DNA of 64,000 nt from Novipirellula sp052161655 (GTDB lineage Bacteria; Planctomycetota; Planctomycetia; Pirellulales; Pirellulaceae): contig NZ_CP197418.1 of the NCBI RefSeq assembly GCF_052161655.1, positions 620,001-684,000 on the forward strand, read 5' to 3'. Below, in pieces: positions 26,110 to 34,848 of the stretch. A program made the position numbers and the translations under genes. Positions within the stretch are counted from its first letter, which is position 1. Each line of letters starts with the position of its first letter. Below the pieces are notes generated by a model that was not told where the DNA came from, searched no databases, and was given only the letters and a program-made list of their open reading frames with translations.

Positions 26110-26505
26110 TAGTTGGTGGATTGGGGAACTTGCGTTGGTGGCCACACTATCTCGAGGCGTGGATTCCAGATTGTGCTTTCGTGTGGTCGACTCGACTCAG
26201 CCCGAGTTACCAGAGGTCTGGCTTCGAGCGACTCCTGTCGACTTTTGAACATATGGGCTGGTCCTGGTGCAACGATTTTCAAACGGACGGATCCAATCGC
26301 CGACTGAACGAATGGCAGCTTTCGCGAAGGAAGGACTGGGCAGGAAAATTAGGGATATGAAAATTCAAGACTGGGTACATTTTCCTACCCCTAGTCTTCC
26401 TGCCTACGTTCTCGCTGCGGGGGAGCGATTGCTGTCGCCCCTTTCGGGGCTTTGATATCGTTGGGTGCCGGAAAACATGGGGCTCACGCCCCATGCTACG
26501 TGCTG
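26110..26505. repeat. Composite dispersed repeat R2, left part
   Basis: From about 26284 nearly identical to 10915-11133; upstream, from about 26110, similarity is weaker but recognisable (GGAACTTGCGT, then GTCGACTCGACTCA near 26187). It ends at GCTACGTGCTG (26495-26505), exactly where the serine-recombinase element begins; the repeat resumes at 28460 with GCTGCCGTGCCTCCGGCACT. Frames crossing it are not considered genes. Confidence 0.85.
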
Positions 26506-26530
26506 ACGTGACAACCGATGTTGTAAAAAG
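26506..26530 (+). repeat. Left terminal inverted repeat of the element
   Basis: ACGTGACAACCGATGTTGTA followed by AAAAG. It matches the reverse complement of 28435-28459 at 23 of 25 positions, differing at positions 4 and 12. Confidence 0.88.
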
Positions 26531-26645
26531 TGGTTGGTTCTTTCACGTTATCTGTTCCCGGGACGGGATAAATACGATGACCTCGCGAAAGTGCTAGCTT
26601 TCTAGACGTGCCGGGATTCCCTCGTTTTTGTGGAGTTTCGATGCC

Positions 26646-26837
26646 ATGGATGGGCCTGTTCACATCGGCGGTCGGTCGCTGACGATCGATTTTGAGGTCG
26701 ATCGCCACTCTCAACACCGCCTTCAGGCAGCTTACCGACTTATCGAGCCGCCCCCTGGCCCGATCGATAGTACTGTACAAACTGCCCCGCAACCCCGGCG
26801 GGATGAGTCCACACTCACACTGGAGATTCATGGATGA
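26646..26837 (+). CDS. Small ORF coupled to the serine recombinase
   Basis: A 63-aa frame from ATG 26646 (a TTG at 26628 would add six residues) whose TGA stop overlaps the recombinase start as ATGA (26834-26837), indicating translational coupling. The product (HIGGRSLTIDFEVDRHSQHR, then a Pro-rich stretch LIEPPPGPIDSTVQTAPQPR and TLTLEIHG) is polar without a membrane helix. I recognise no family. Position suggests an accessory factor of the element, such as a directionality factor or regulator. Confidence 0.5.
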   Translation: MDGPVHIGGRSLTIDFEVDRHSQHRLQAAYRLIEPPPGPIDSTVQTAPQPRRDESTLTLEIHG

Positions 26838-28525
26838 ACCTTCCTAAAACCGTTGCACTCTATGCTCGTGTCAGTTCTCAGAAGCAGGCCGAGGAACAAA
26901 CCATTGACTCGCAACTGGAAGCTATTCGAAACCGCATTGCGAACGACCAATTTCATATCGAACCCGATTTCGAATTTTGCGACAACGGATACTCAGGGGC
27001 CCAACTCGTTCGCCCGGCACTAGAGCGACTTCGCGATCTTTTGGCAACATCCTCCATCGACCGACTTTACGTGCACTCCCCTGATCGACTCAGTCGCAAA
27101 ATGGCGCATCAAGCGATTCTGCTCGAAGAGTTGCACAAATATGATTGCGAGATTGTCTTCCTCAACCAGGAGGGAATTGCCAATAGCCCCGAGTCAAATC
27201 TGCTGATCCAAATGCAAGGGATGATCGCAGAGTACGAACGCGAGAAAATTCTTGAGAGAACCCGGCGTGGACGAAAGTATTCAGCTGCCAAAGGAAATGT
27301 GAGCGTCTTTGGGCGTGCACCGTATGGCTATCGTTACATCAATAAAGCTCAAGGCGATGGAAGCGCCCGTTGGGAAATCGATCCGCTGCAAAGCGAACAC
27401 GTGAAACTTATTTTTCATTGGGTCGCAGAGGGTGGCTGTTCGCTTTCGGAGGTTGCTCGCCGCCTAGCAGCGCAATCTGTCGTCACTGCGAAAGGAAAAG
27501 CTGAATGGGACAGATCGACGATTCGTGGTATCCTTCTCAATCCAGCTTACTACGGCCAGGCCGCTTACGGAAAAGAGCGTTTAATGCCGCGGAAACCAGG
27601 GAAAAGATCGAAGCGAGGTGCCCCAGTCGTGCCCCGCCAAGCGAAGGTAGCCAAAGCAACGGAACCATCCGAACAGATTGTCATTTCGGTTCCAGCGATC
27701 ATCGACCAAGCATTGTTCCAGAGAGCCCGAGAAATTATGGATGATAATCGAAAGAGGCAACGTGAGCGCCAGAGCGGCGGCAAATACTTATTATCGGGAC
27801 TGGTTCTTTGTGGAGTTTGTGGGTCCGCGTATTGTTCACGACGTAGCGGCGGCAGTAAGTACTTTTACTATCGTTGCATCGGCACTGACCGGCACCGCCA
27901 TGAGGGTAAAGAAATATGCGATAACGCGTCGGTCAAGGGCGACGAAATCGAATCACTGGTGTGGTCAGAAGTCTGCAAGCTGTTGCGAGATCCCGACCGC
28001 CTTCGAGTGGAACTAGAGCGTCGTCGCGGTGAACCCGGCGCTGACGCAGAGCAACTTCAGCGAATGGAGAAGACGGTCTCCGAACTACGTGGTCGACTGG
28101 ATCGCTTGATCGATGGCTACGAGACTGGGCTATTGGAGCGTCGTGAATTTGAGCAGCGGATTGGTCCATTGCGAGAGCGCCACGATCGCGAGAAAGCGGC
28201 TTTAGCAAGTCTTCGCGGGCGTGCGTCCACAGAAATCGACATGGCATCCGCAAGCGAGGTGTTAGCCTCGCTAAGCGACTCAGTAGGGGAACAGCTTGCT
28301 GATGCGGCCTTTTCTCTTCGGCGTGACCTGGTAAAGCTCTTGATCGAAAGAATTGAGATCCATCGTGAGGAAGTTCGACTAGTGTACAAGGTACCCCCAA
28401 ACCCTTTTGTCCAAGGCCCCGATAATAACCGGGGCTTTTTACAACATTGGTTGTCGCGTGCTGCCGTGCCTCCGGCACTTCAAAACTGCGTAACTTTCAT
28501 GCTCCCGCATGGGGGTAAACGCTGA
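26834..28525 (+). CDS. Large serine recombinase
   Basis: 563 aa. Residues 1-150 are the resolvase catalytic domain with the nucleophile Ser in YARVSSQKQ (about 13-14) and the conserved LYVHSPDRLSR and IAEYEREKILERTRRGR. A recombinase domain follows (about 165-290; APYGYRYI, GILLNPAYYG), then a zinc ribbon (about 325-365; CGVCGSAYC ... YYRC ... EIC) and a coiled-coil arm (about 395-500). Such enzymes integrate or transpose DNA between att sites via a Ser-DNA intermediate. The last 21 codons and the stop (from 28460) lie outside the element in host repeat DNA, so the native C-terminus probably ends near GFLQHWLSR. It is coupled to the small upstream ORF. Confidence 0.95.
   Translation: MNLPKTVALYARVSSQKQAEEQTIDSQLEAIRNRIANDQFHIEPDFEFCDNGYSGAQLVRPALERLRDLLATSSIDRLYVHSPDRLSRKMAHQAILLEELHKYDCEIVFLNQEGIANSPESNLLIQMQGMIAEYEREKILERTRRGRKYSAAKGNVSVFGRAPYGYRYINKAQGDGSARWEIDPLQSEHVKLIFHWVAEGGCSLSEVARRLAAQSVVTAKGKAEWDRSTIRGILLNPAYYGQAAYGKERLMPRKPGKRSKRGAPVVPRQAKVAKATEPSEQIVISVPAIIDQALFQRAREIMDDNRKRQRERQSGGKYLLSGLVLCGVCGSAYCSRRSGGSKYFYYRCIGTDRHRHEGKEICDNASVKGDEIESLVWSEVCKLLRDPDRLRVELERRRGEPGADAEQLQRMEKTVSELRGRLDRLIDGYETGLLERREFEQRIGPLRERHDREKAALASLRGRASTEIDMASASEVLASLSDSVGEQLADAAFSLRRDLVKLLIERIEIHREEVRLVYKVPPNPFVQGPDNNRGFLQHWLSRAAVPPALQNCVTFMLPHGGKR
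28416..28440 (+). terminator. Intrinsic terminator-like hairpin in recombinase 3' end
   Basis: GCCCCG (28416-28421) pairs with CGGGGC (28430-28435) around the loop ATAATAAC, followed by five T. It lies inside the recombinase reading frame and overlaps the inner edge of the right terminal repeat, about 25 bases before the element ends, so it could stop transcription leaving or entering the element. Confidence 0.5.
28435..28459 (-). repeat. Right terminal inverted repeat of the element
   Basis: Plus-strand sequence CTTTTTACAACATTGGTTGT then CGCGT, the inverse of the left end. It encodes GFLQHWLSR of the recombinase, so the gene's 3' end and the element end are the same DNA. Confidence 0.88.
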
Positions 28526-28645
28526 CGCCGCTGAGTGACGGAAGCCCTTGCGAAATGCGCGGTCCCTCGTGCTTTCTGCTTCGCCCGGTTGCAGAGAATG
28601 CATGTGATCCTGCTTTCGCAGAGTATGCCCTCACGACTTCGCGTT
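28460..28645. repeat. Composite dispersed repeat R2, right part
   Basis: Resumes the repeat split at 26505 with GCTGCCGTGCCTCCGGCACT. It continues through CATGCTCCCGCATGGGGG and TGAGTGACGGAAGCCCTTGC, the latter echoing TGAGTGATGGAAGCTCCCGC at 11214-11233. Just before the next gene lies TATACT near 28680, a possible -10 hexamer without a clear -35. Confidence 0.65.
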
Positions 28646-28725
28646 TCGGTGGCTGAACCGATTGGCGAGGCGACTGGGGTATACTCGGGGCAGGCCATCC
28701 AAACCTAAACCCAAGCAGCAAAAAC

Positions 28726-31700
28726 ATGTTAGAACGCGATTTGTTCCTTCCAATCTGCCTGTTGGCGATCTGTATCTTCGCCGCGCCAACTCAAGCGGAA
28801 ACAATCGCGGTCTTTGCTGCAGACCCCGCAGACGCGTCGGTCGTGGAGTTGGCGAGTGTTGAGCTTGCTCAAACTAGCGACTTTCAAATATTAGAGCGAA
28901 GTCGTATCGAGCAGGTGCTCAGCGAACAACAGCTCGCCACAATGAACAGCCACTCTGACTCGCTGTTGCTCGGACATCTACTGGGCGTTGAGATGTTTGC
29001 CATCTGGGAGAAAGGCACAACGAACGCCAGCGGCAGGATTGTCGTTTTCGATGGTGAAACGGGGATGCGCATCGAGGACCGTGAACTGGCGGCTTCGGAC
29101 CCGATCGAACTTGCACACCAATTGGCGGAGCGTGTTCGCGCCGTGGCCAAGCAGTATCGGGACTTTGACCTGTCAACGTTGCCAATGATTTCCTTGGCCT
29201 CAGTACGAAATGTTGATCTACCGCCAAAGTGGCAACGTACATCCGATCAATACGTCGCTCGACTCCAGCAGAGTTTGACTCAGCTGCCTTCGGTTGGACT
29301 ACTGGAGCGTTCGCGACTTCGGTTTGTGCTTAAAGAAGACATGCTGCCCATCGCAAAAATCCAAGCTCGATTACTCAGCTCTACTGAAACATTGACATTG
29401 CAGTTGTCGCGTTTAGATCAACAAACGATCAAAGTCGAATTACTGCTCTACCAAGCCAACGATCCAGACCCTAAATCACTGGTTAGAAAAATGCGTGTCG
29501 ATGCCTCCGAAGCCGATATAGCAAAGCTAACCGACGAGACCGCCAAGTCGATTGCTGAGCTTTTGACGCCGCCATCGATGGGAGAAAAAAACGGTTACTC
29601 GCATGATCTGGAATCGAGGAATTTGCAGCGTGAGGCAAAGCGGCATTCGATGATGCGGCAACCCTATTCTGCAGCCGTTCGCTACGAAGCGGCCTATGCG
29701 TTGAGCGACGATCCGGAGGTCTTGCCTTCGCTAGCACGCTCGATCCACCGAAGTCTTTTGATTGAGTCGAAATCATTTGTGGGGACCGGACGAGGACAAT
29801 TTTATCGCGATGGGAAAGAAATATCTGTTGATCAGTGGCGTGAATGCGTCGAACTCGGTCGATACCTCCTCGGAATCCGTTCGAAGATTCATCAAACTGA
29901 ACAAGCCAAGCCGGCGTGGCCATTTCTCGATGATGAAATGCGTCCTGCGAACACACTGGCGATCGATTTCACGTTCCCTTATGGGATTGGTTCGTCGGTG
30001 CTTCGAGTCGATCCTGATCAGTCGCCCGACGTTTTTAGCGATCTTCGCAGCTTCTATGAAGACGCTCATGAAGCGGTGTTCACCGATTTTGCCAACGATG
30101 CAAGACGCAAGCTCTCTGGAGAGAAGCTGCAGCGGTTTGAGGATGAGATATCTTCGTTAGAGCTAGTGCGACTGACGAGGGACCATGATCGACATTGCCT
30201 CGTCAACTGGGACGAGCGATTTGTTTCGGTGTTTGAAAAGAGTCTAAAACATGACCGGTGGCTCGAACATCTCTATGGCCTACGCCTATCGGTGGAAGAT
30301 CTGAGCCGGCCTGCCAAAACGCGACTGCTGAAGAGTCTTTCGGAAGTAGACCCGGCGTCAAATCCGAACGCAAGTCTTGCCGCTCGCTATTTTTCACTGC
30401 ATGACCAGCGGAACACACAAGGGTTTGTTTATTCGGATGCGTTTCAGTCGCAACTGATTCAACTGGTGAGCGACATTGCGGACCAGATCGAGCGGGTTGA
30501 TGAACAAGCAGCGATCAAATCTCGCGACTTCGTTACCGCCTACGTTCGCAAGTTCCGTTATCAAGAGAGTCACCAACGAAACACTCTGGGGCGTTTATTC
30601 GATTATACGTGCTCGCTGACTCCCGACCCCGACCATCGGCGAGAAGTCTACACCAATGCTTATTTTCGTTTACTTGACCACGGCATCCTCTGTTCCGAAG
30701 TGCTTAAAAACGTCCTGGCCCCATCCCATTTTTACTACATTTCCGAAGATCTTGCATTGCTCGACAAGACCATGGAAATTGTCTCTGAAAATCGATTTGG
30801 ATTAGACGATCAACAGTACAAATCTTTAATCGACGTCATTAGCGAGCAACGTACACGCGTCGAGAAACCTTTTTCGAGAAAGGAGATGTCACGCGAAACC
30901 ATCAACCTACCGTTGGCATGGAAGGATGTTCGTGAAATCACGCTCCCCGCGTCAGGCAAAACAGGACCGAGGTTGCTGAACGCCGAAATCATTGGCGACG
31001 ACATATTTGTGCTTGCACTTGATGTTAGCGTTCGTGCAAAGTCAACCCAGGTATTGCTCTACCGTACGTCTGGCGCGGAGGGCGCCGAAGTGAGGCAAAT
31101 CGGGAAGCTGGAGTTATCTCATCTGCAAATCAAGGAAGAAGAAAAAGAACGAAACGTTAGAAAGGAAGTCCCGCCATTCATGCGCACTTATTATGGCCGA
31201 CCGTTCATCCCGGGCGTGATCGTGAAGGGAGAAAATCATATCTTTGTTACGACCGAGGGTGGCGGAGTATTGGCGTTTCCATTGAGTGGTGGACCTGCAT
31301 TCAAAATCGATACGAGCTGGGGGCTTTCATCGAATTGTGTCCAGCAGGTATTGCCGGTCGGCGGCAACCTATTGAGTTGGGTTGGGGAAGAACACGCCGA
31401 CGCAAACTTCGTCTCGATCAATTTGCAAACGAAACAGATCGAATTGCTTGCGTCATGCCAAAGAAAAGATGCGAAAACACCATTGGATAACTTTCCTAAC
31501 GCCCGCTGTGGGCTGATGATGGCGCAAGACGAGAAGCGAGTCATTATCGTGATGGATGAAGGATACGATTTAGAGTCAGGCGTTTACTCTAATCGCAACG
31601 GTGTTTGGCGATATGAACTTGATGCCGACAAGTTCTCGCGTTTTCCCTCGGGTGGGTTTCAGAGCAGAGAGTTTCGACGAACGGCTGAATATGAATTCGT

Positions 31701-32019
31701 CGTCGGCCGTTACGATGTTGACACCAAAGAGCGACGGTGGCGACTTTTCAAGCTTAACGAAGATCGGTGGTATGAGATCGGGTTGGTGGATGTACCATCG
31801 AGGACGAGGCCAATTGCGACGACCGATTCGGTGATCTGGTGGCACAAACAAGATGGACGCGTTGCCTATCGGCAGAATCGCGATACCGGAACGATTGAGC
31901 GGTTTCGGGTTATTCCCGAAGGGTTTGCGAATCGTTTGACATTGCAGTTTTTTCCAGGCTGTAACTCGGCAATACTTTGCACCGAAGAAAGACTCTGGAT
32001 TGTCACTCCTGAAAACTAG
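28726..32019 (+). CDS. Large exported protein with CsgG/LpoB-like N-terminus
   Basis: 1097 aa from ATG 28726, opening with a Sec signal peptide (LFLPICLLAICIFAAPTQA, cut about residue 24). Residues about 25-150 have the pattern of CsgG/curli-assembly or LpoB-like domains (VVELASVELAQTSDFQILER, SRIEQVLSEQQL, GVEMFAIWEK), and a second related stretch (about 165-280) repeats the LLERSRLRFVLKE motif. The middle (about 290-720) is helical. The last third (about 750-1090) has repeated beta-strand patterns (GGGVLAFPLSGG, LSSNCVQQVLPVGGNLLSWV) suggestive of a beta-propeller. A periplasmic or outer-envelope location is likely. It has no obvious partner genes and the function is unknown. Confidence 0.75.
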   Translation: MLERDLFLPICLLAICIFAAPTQAETIAVFAADPADASVVELASVELAQTSDFQILERSRIEQVLSEQQLATMNSHSDSLLLGHLLGVEMFAIWEKGTTNASGRIVVFDGETGMRIEDRELAASDPIELAHQLAERVRAVAKQYRDFDLSTLPMISLASVRNVDLPPKWQRTSDQYVARLQQSLTQLPSVGLLERSRLRFVLKEDMLPIAKIQARLLSSTETLTLQLSRLDQQTIKVELLLYQANDPDPKSLVRKMRVDASEADIAKLTDETAKSIAELLTPPSMGEKNGYSHDLESRNLQREAKRHSMMRQPYSAAVRYEAAYALSDDPEVLPSLARSIHRSLLIESKSFVGTGRGQFYRDGKEISVDQWRECVELGRYLLGIRSKIHQTEQAKPAWPFLDDEMRPANTLAIDFTFPYGIGSSVLRVDPDQSPDVFSDLRSFYEDAHEAVFTDFANDARRKLSGEKLQRFEDEISSLELVRLTRDHDRHCLVNWDERFVSVFEKSLKHDRWLEHLYGLRLSVEDLSRPAKTRLLKSLSEVDPASNPNASLAARYFSLHDQRNTQGFVYSDAFQSQLIQLVSDIADQIERVDEQAAIKSRDFVTAYVRKFRYQESHQRNTLGRLFDYTCSLTPDPDHRREVYTNAYFRLLDHGILCSEVLKNVLAPSHFYYISEDLALLDKTMEIVSENRFGLDDQQYKSLIDVISEQRTRVEKPFSRKEMSRETINLPLAWKDVREITLPASGKTGPRLLNAEIIGDDIFVLALDVSVRAKSTQVLLYRTSGAEGAEVRQIGKLELSHLQIKEEEKERNVRKEVPPFMRTYYGRPFIPGVIVKGENHIFVTTEGGGVLAFPLSGGPAFKIDTSWGLSSNCVQQVLPVGGNLLSWVGEEHADANFVSINLQTKQIELLASCQRKDAKTPLDNFPNARCGLMMAQDEKRVIIVMDEGYDLESGVYSNRNGVWRYELDADKFSRFPSGGFQSREFRRTAEYEFVVGRYDVDTKERRWRLFKLNEDRWYEIGLVDVPSRTRPIATTDSVIWWHKQDGRVAYRQNRDTGTIERFRVIPEGFANRLTLQFFPGCNSAILCTEERLWIVTPEN

Positions 32020-32628
32020 GCAGGAGCAGCGATTCTCGTTGTTTCTTGCTCGAAGCAGACCCCCGACTCGACTCGTGCCAATATTTGATGGAAGCTTTTG
32101 CACGCACTCTGCATCGAACGACACCTAGTCGTAGGTCACACCATCGAAGAATAAAGGCGGCAAAAAGATGTAGGGCAAAAAGATAAATCTCCAGGTTCCT
32201 ACTTTCCAAATATTTTTGCCACCCATTTTTTTGTCGGTTCGTTTCCGGTTCGGCACATGAGCGTTACAGTTCCTTCTTCTTATCTTCCTACCTCCATTTT
32301 CCTACCAACTATTGCATTGCGGTGGAGAAATTGCTGCCGCCCTTCCGGAGCATCGGTATCGCTTGAAGTCAGCACACATGGGGCTCACTCCCCATGCTAT
32401 ATGCTGCCGTGCCTCCGGCACTTTATGATGACGCCACTTCGACGGTGATGGATAGGTTATTTGCTGTCGTCACTGGGGATGCGAGCCATTAGCGGACACG
32501 CTGGCGGGTTGTCGCTATAGTTTAGCAATTGCGTCTTACAGGCGAATCTTCTCCTATTCGGACTCGACTCGCTTGGTTTGACTACAATCATCGCGTTCCT
32601 TTCACAATCCTACCCGACCGAGGATCCA
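32020..32628. repeat. Composite dispersed repeat R3
   Basis: Contains the R1 modules in a different order. First come GATGGAAGCTTTTGC near 32090 and the inverted pair GGCGGCAAAAAGATGTAGGG (32156-) with TATTTTTGCCACCCATTTTT (32210-). Then come TTGCTGCCGCCCTTCCGGAG near 32331, CATGGGGCTCACTCCCCATG near 32378, and GCTGCCGTGCCTCCGGCACT at 32403, an empty version of the recombinase element's target. The last 150 bases, upstream of the methyltransferase, hold its presumed promoter, which I could not identify. No gene is supported. Confidence 0.75.
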
Positions 32629-33405
32629 ATGAAGCGTTTCGTCCTGCTCTCGCTCTCGCTGTTTATCGTGCTGACGCCTATCACCCTGATGGCACAGACC
32701 GCAACGATCTCGGAGCCTGCAACCGAGCAATCGGCAGCGGCAGGGACATCGGGCGACGCCAAAAAGAGCATTAATCCGGGGATCAACGAGGGGTTTCTTG
32801 ATCCGAAAATGGATGTGCAAGCGTGGGTGGAACGTTTTGAAGTCGAAAGCCGCGAAGTCTACCAAGCTCGCGATGCGATCATGTCGCAATTGAAGCTCAA
32901 ACCTGGCAATCGGGTCGCTGATGTCGGGGCCGGAACGGGGTTTTATTCGCTGCTGATGTCCGATGCGGTCGGCCCCAAAGGTTGGGTTTATGCCGTTGAT
33001 ATCTCGCCCAACTTCGTCCAGTATCTGGTGGACCAATTTGATCAACGCGAAGTCGAAAACGTGACGACCGTGATGTGTGACGACGACTCGGTTTGTTTGC
33101 CGCCCGACTCGATCGATCTGGCATTCATCTGTGACGTCTACCATCACTTTGAATTTCCCGATCAAACGATGCAGTCGATTTTCAACGCACTTCACCCAGG
33201 AGGACGGGTGGTGATTATCGATTTCGAGCGAATCCCCGGTGTGTCTCGCGAGTGGACGATCGGTCATGTTCGCGCAGGCAAAGCGACCTTCATTGATGAA
33301 GTGCAATCGGTTGGCTTCGAACTCTCCGCCGAACGCAAGATCCCTGGCTTCAAAGAAAACTATTTCCTCGAGTTTCGTAAGCCGGACCAAGCAGGCGATG
33401 AATAA
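32629..33405 (+). CDS. Exported class I SAM-dependent methyltransferase
   Basis: I choose ATG 32629 because it opens a signal peptide (KRFVLLSLSLFIVLTPITLM, then AQT); the upstream in-frame start at 32578 has none. Of 258 aa, residues about 85-220 form a Rossmann methyltransferase: motif I VADVGAGTGFYS, acidic residue in VYAVDIS, motif IV-like IDLAFICDVYHHFEF, post-motif HPGGRVVIIDF. It resembles UbiE/arsenite-methyltransferase-like small-molecule enzymes. Export is unusual because SAM is cytosolic; the hydrophobic N-terminus could instead be a membrane anchor. The last eight bases overlap the permease gene, so the two are coupled. Confidence 0.85.
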   Translation: MKRFVLLSLSLFIVLTPITLMAQTATISEPATEQSAAAGTSGDAKKSINPGINEGFLDPKMDVQAWVERFEVESREVYQARDAIMSQLKLKPGNRVADVGAGTGFYSLLMSDAVGPKGWVYAVDISPNFVQYLVDQFDQREVENVTTVMCDDDSVCLPPDSIDLAFICDVYHHFEFPDQTMQSIFNALHPGGRVVIIDFERIPGVSREWTIGHVRAGKATFIDEVQSVGFELSAERKIPGFKENYFLEFRKPDQAGDE

Positions 33406-34768
33406 CGAAAATGCCGAGATCGGTGATCCCGTGAATCCTAACTCCGAGGAACATGCGCCGCTGGGTTTAGGGTCGGCGATGTTCTTGGTCGCGGCCAGCA
33501 TGATCGGCGCAGGAGTCTATACGACCAGCGGATTTACGCTGGCAGCCCTTGGATCGCCGGGTTGGGTGTTGGCGGCTTGGGCGACGGGTGGCGTGATCGC
33601 AATCTGCGGTGCGATTTGCTACGGCGCGTTGGCTCGTGAATTGACCGAGTCGGGCGGCGAGTACTTGTTTCTTTCTCGCAAACTGCATCCGATCGCAGGC
33701 TTGATGGCCGGCTGGGTCTCGCTGCTGGCGGGTTTTACCGGTGCGATCGCGTTTGCGGCCACCACGTTCGAAACCTATCTCGGCTGGCAAGACGCGATGC
33801 CTAAAGGCGCCATCGCAACGCTCGTCGTTGTATTTGCTGCGATCCTGCATACGGTTGGGGTGCGGCCGGGAGCTCGGGTTCAAGATTTCGTCGTGATCTT
33901 GAAATTTCTATTGATCACAGCATTTGTGGTGATCGCTGTTGCGATGCACTCCAGTGCCTCGGTGGATGTGCCGGCCGAAACGTCGGTGAGTGAAGCAGTG
34001 TCCTGGACGGCGTTTTCACTAACGTTTGCGACCCAGTTGATGTACATCTCGCTTAGCTTCAGCGGTTTCAATGCCGCTGTCTACATTGCCGGTGAAGTGA
34101 ACAACGCGAGCCGGAATGTGCCGCGGGCGATGTTGTGGGGCACGTGCCTGGTCACGCTTTGTTACTTGCTGCTGAATGCGGTGTTTGTATTGGCCGCACC
34201 GAGTGAAGCGATCGTGGGACAACCCGATGTCGCCACCAAGGCCGCCGAGGCGATAGCCGGGGAAACGTTTGCGAGCTTTGTCAGAGTCGTAATTCTGCTG
34301 GGACTTTTTACGTCGGTTTCCGCGATGATCATGAGCGGGCCGCGAGTCTACGCGAAAATGGCGGAAGATGGATTTTTACCTGGCTGGTTCCGCTTCTCGG
34401 GAAGGATCGCGGGCAAGCCTCCGGTCGCTGCGATCTGGGCTCAAGCGACTCTTGGTATCATTGTTATTTACGCTTCGGACCTCGAGCGACTGCTGAGCTA
34501 TCTCGGGTTCACGCTGTCAGTCAGCGCGGCGCTAACCGCGAGTCTGCTGTTTTGGGTGCGAGGCAAATCCGGAGCTCGAATTCGTCCGCTGCTGTATCCG
34601 ATCACTCCGATTGTGTTTGTCGGCGGCACACTGTTGGCTGCGACTCTTTCGGCAGTGAATTCGCCGGTGCAAGCCGCCGTAGGACTTGGGACAATTGCAT
34701 TTGGTGGGCTGCTTTATCCTTGGTACGCGTGGCGACAAATGCAGCGAGGCGGAGTGACGGGCGAGTAG
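33398..34768 (+). CDS. APC-family amino acid permease
   Basis: 456 aa from ATG 33398, overlapping the methyltransferase stop by eight bases; longer in-frame starts lie inside that gene. About 12 hydrophobic segments are visible, starting with LGSAMFLVAASMIGAGVYTT, the substrate-binding GxG-type motif of the APC superfamily in the first helix. The family imports or exchanges amino acids or polyamines by proton symport. FSGFNAAVYIAGEVNNASRN is another family-typical stretch (helix 6 and the following loop). Substrate is not predictable. Coupling to an envelope methyltransferase suggests a shared metabolite, but that is inference. Confidence 0.92.
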   Translation: MNNENAEIGDPVNPNSEEHAPLGLGSAMFLVAASMIGAGVYTTSGFTLAALGSPGWVLAAWATGGVIAICGAICYGALARELTESGGEYLFLSRKLHPIAGLMAGWVSLLAGFTGAIAFAATTFETYLGWQDAMPKGAIATLVVVFAAILHTVGVRPGARVQDFVVILKFLLITAFVVIAVAMHSSASVDVPAETSVSEAVSWTAFSLTFATQLMYISLSFSGFNAAVYIAGEVNNASRNVPRAMLWGTCLVTLCYLLLNAVFVLAAPSEAIVGQPDVATKAAEAIAGETFASFVRVVILLGLFTSVSAMIMSGPRVYAKMAEDGFLPGWFRFSGRIAGKPPVAAIWAQATLGIIVIYASDLERLLSYLGFTLSVSAALTASLLFWVRGKSGARIRPLLYPITPIVFVGGTLLAATLSAVNSPVQAAVGLGTIAFGGLLYPWYAWRQMQRGGVTGE

Positions 34769-34848
34769 GCAGTTTTCCGGTCAGAATAAAAACACAGAGG
34801 GAACGGCCCAAATGCAATTCCAAATTAACTCGCAGTCCAAAGCGTGAT

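Larger units (their letters stand above)
26506..28459 (+). mobile_element. Serine-recombinase element with terminal inverted repeats
   Basis: A 1954-bp insertion in repeat R2. Its ends are imperfect inverted repeats of 25 bp (26506-26530 and 28435-28459, two mismatches). GCTG stands at both junctions (26502-26505 and 28460-28463), a 4-bp duplication or the recombination core. Removing 26506-28463 restores the uninterrupted sequence seen at 11095-11150 and, more diverged, at 32375-32425. It carries only a small ORF and a large serine recombinase. No passenger genes are present. Confidence 0.85.

Noticed and set aside
32602..33501. 299-codon frame antisense to the methyltransferase
   Set aside because: Shadow of a gene with clear SAM-binding motifs.
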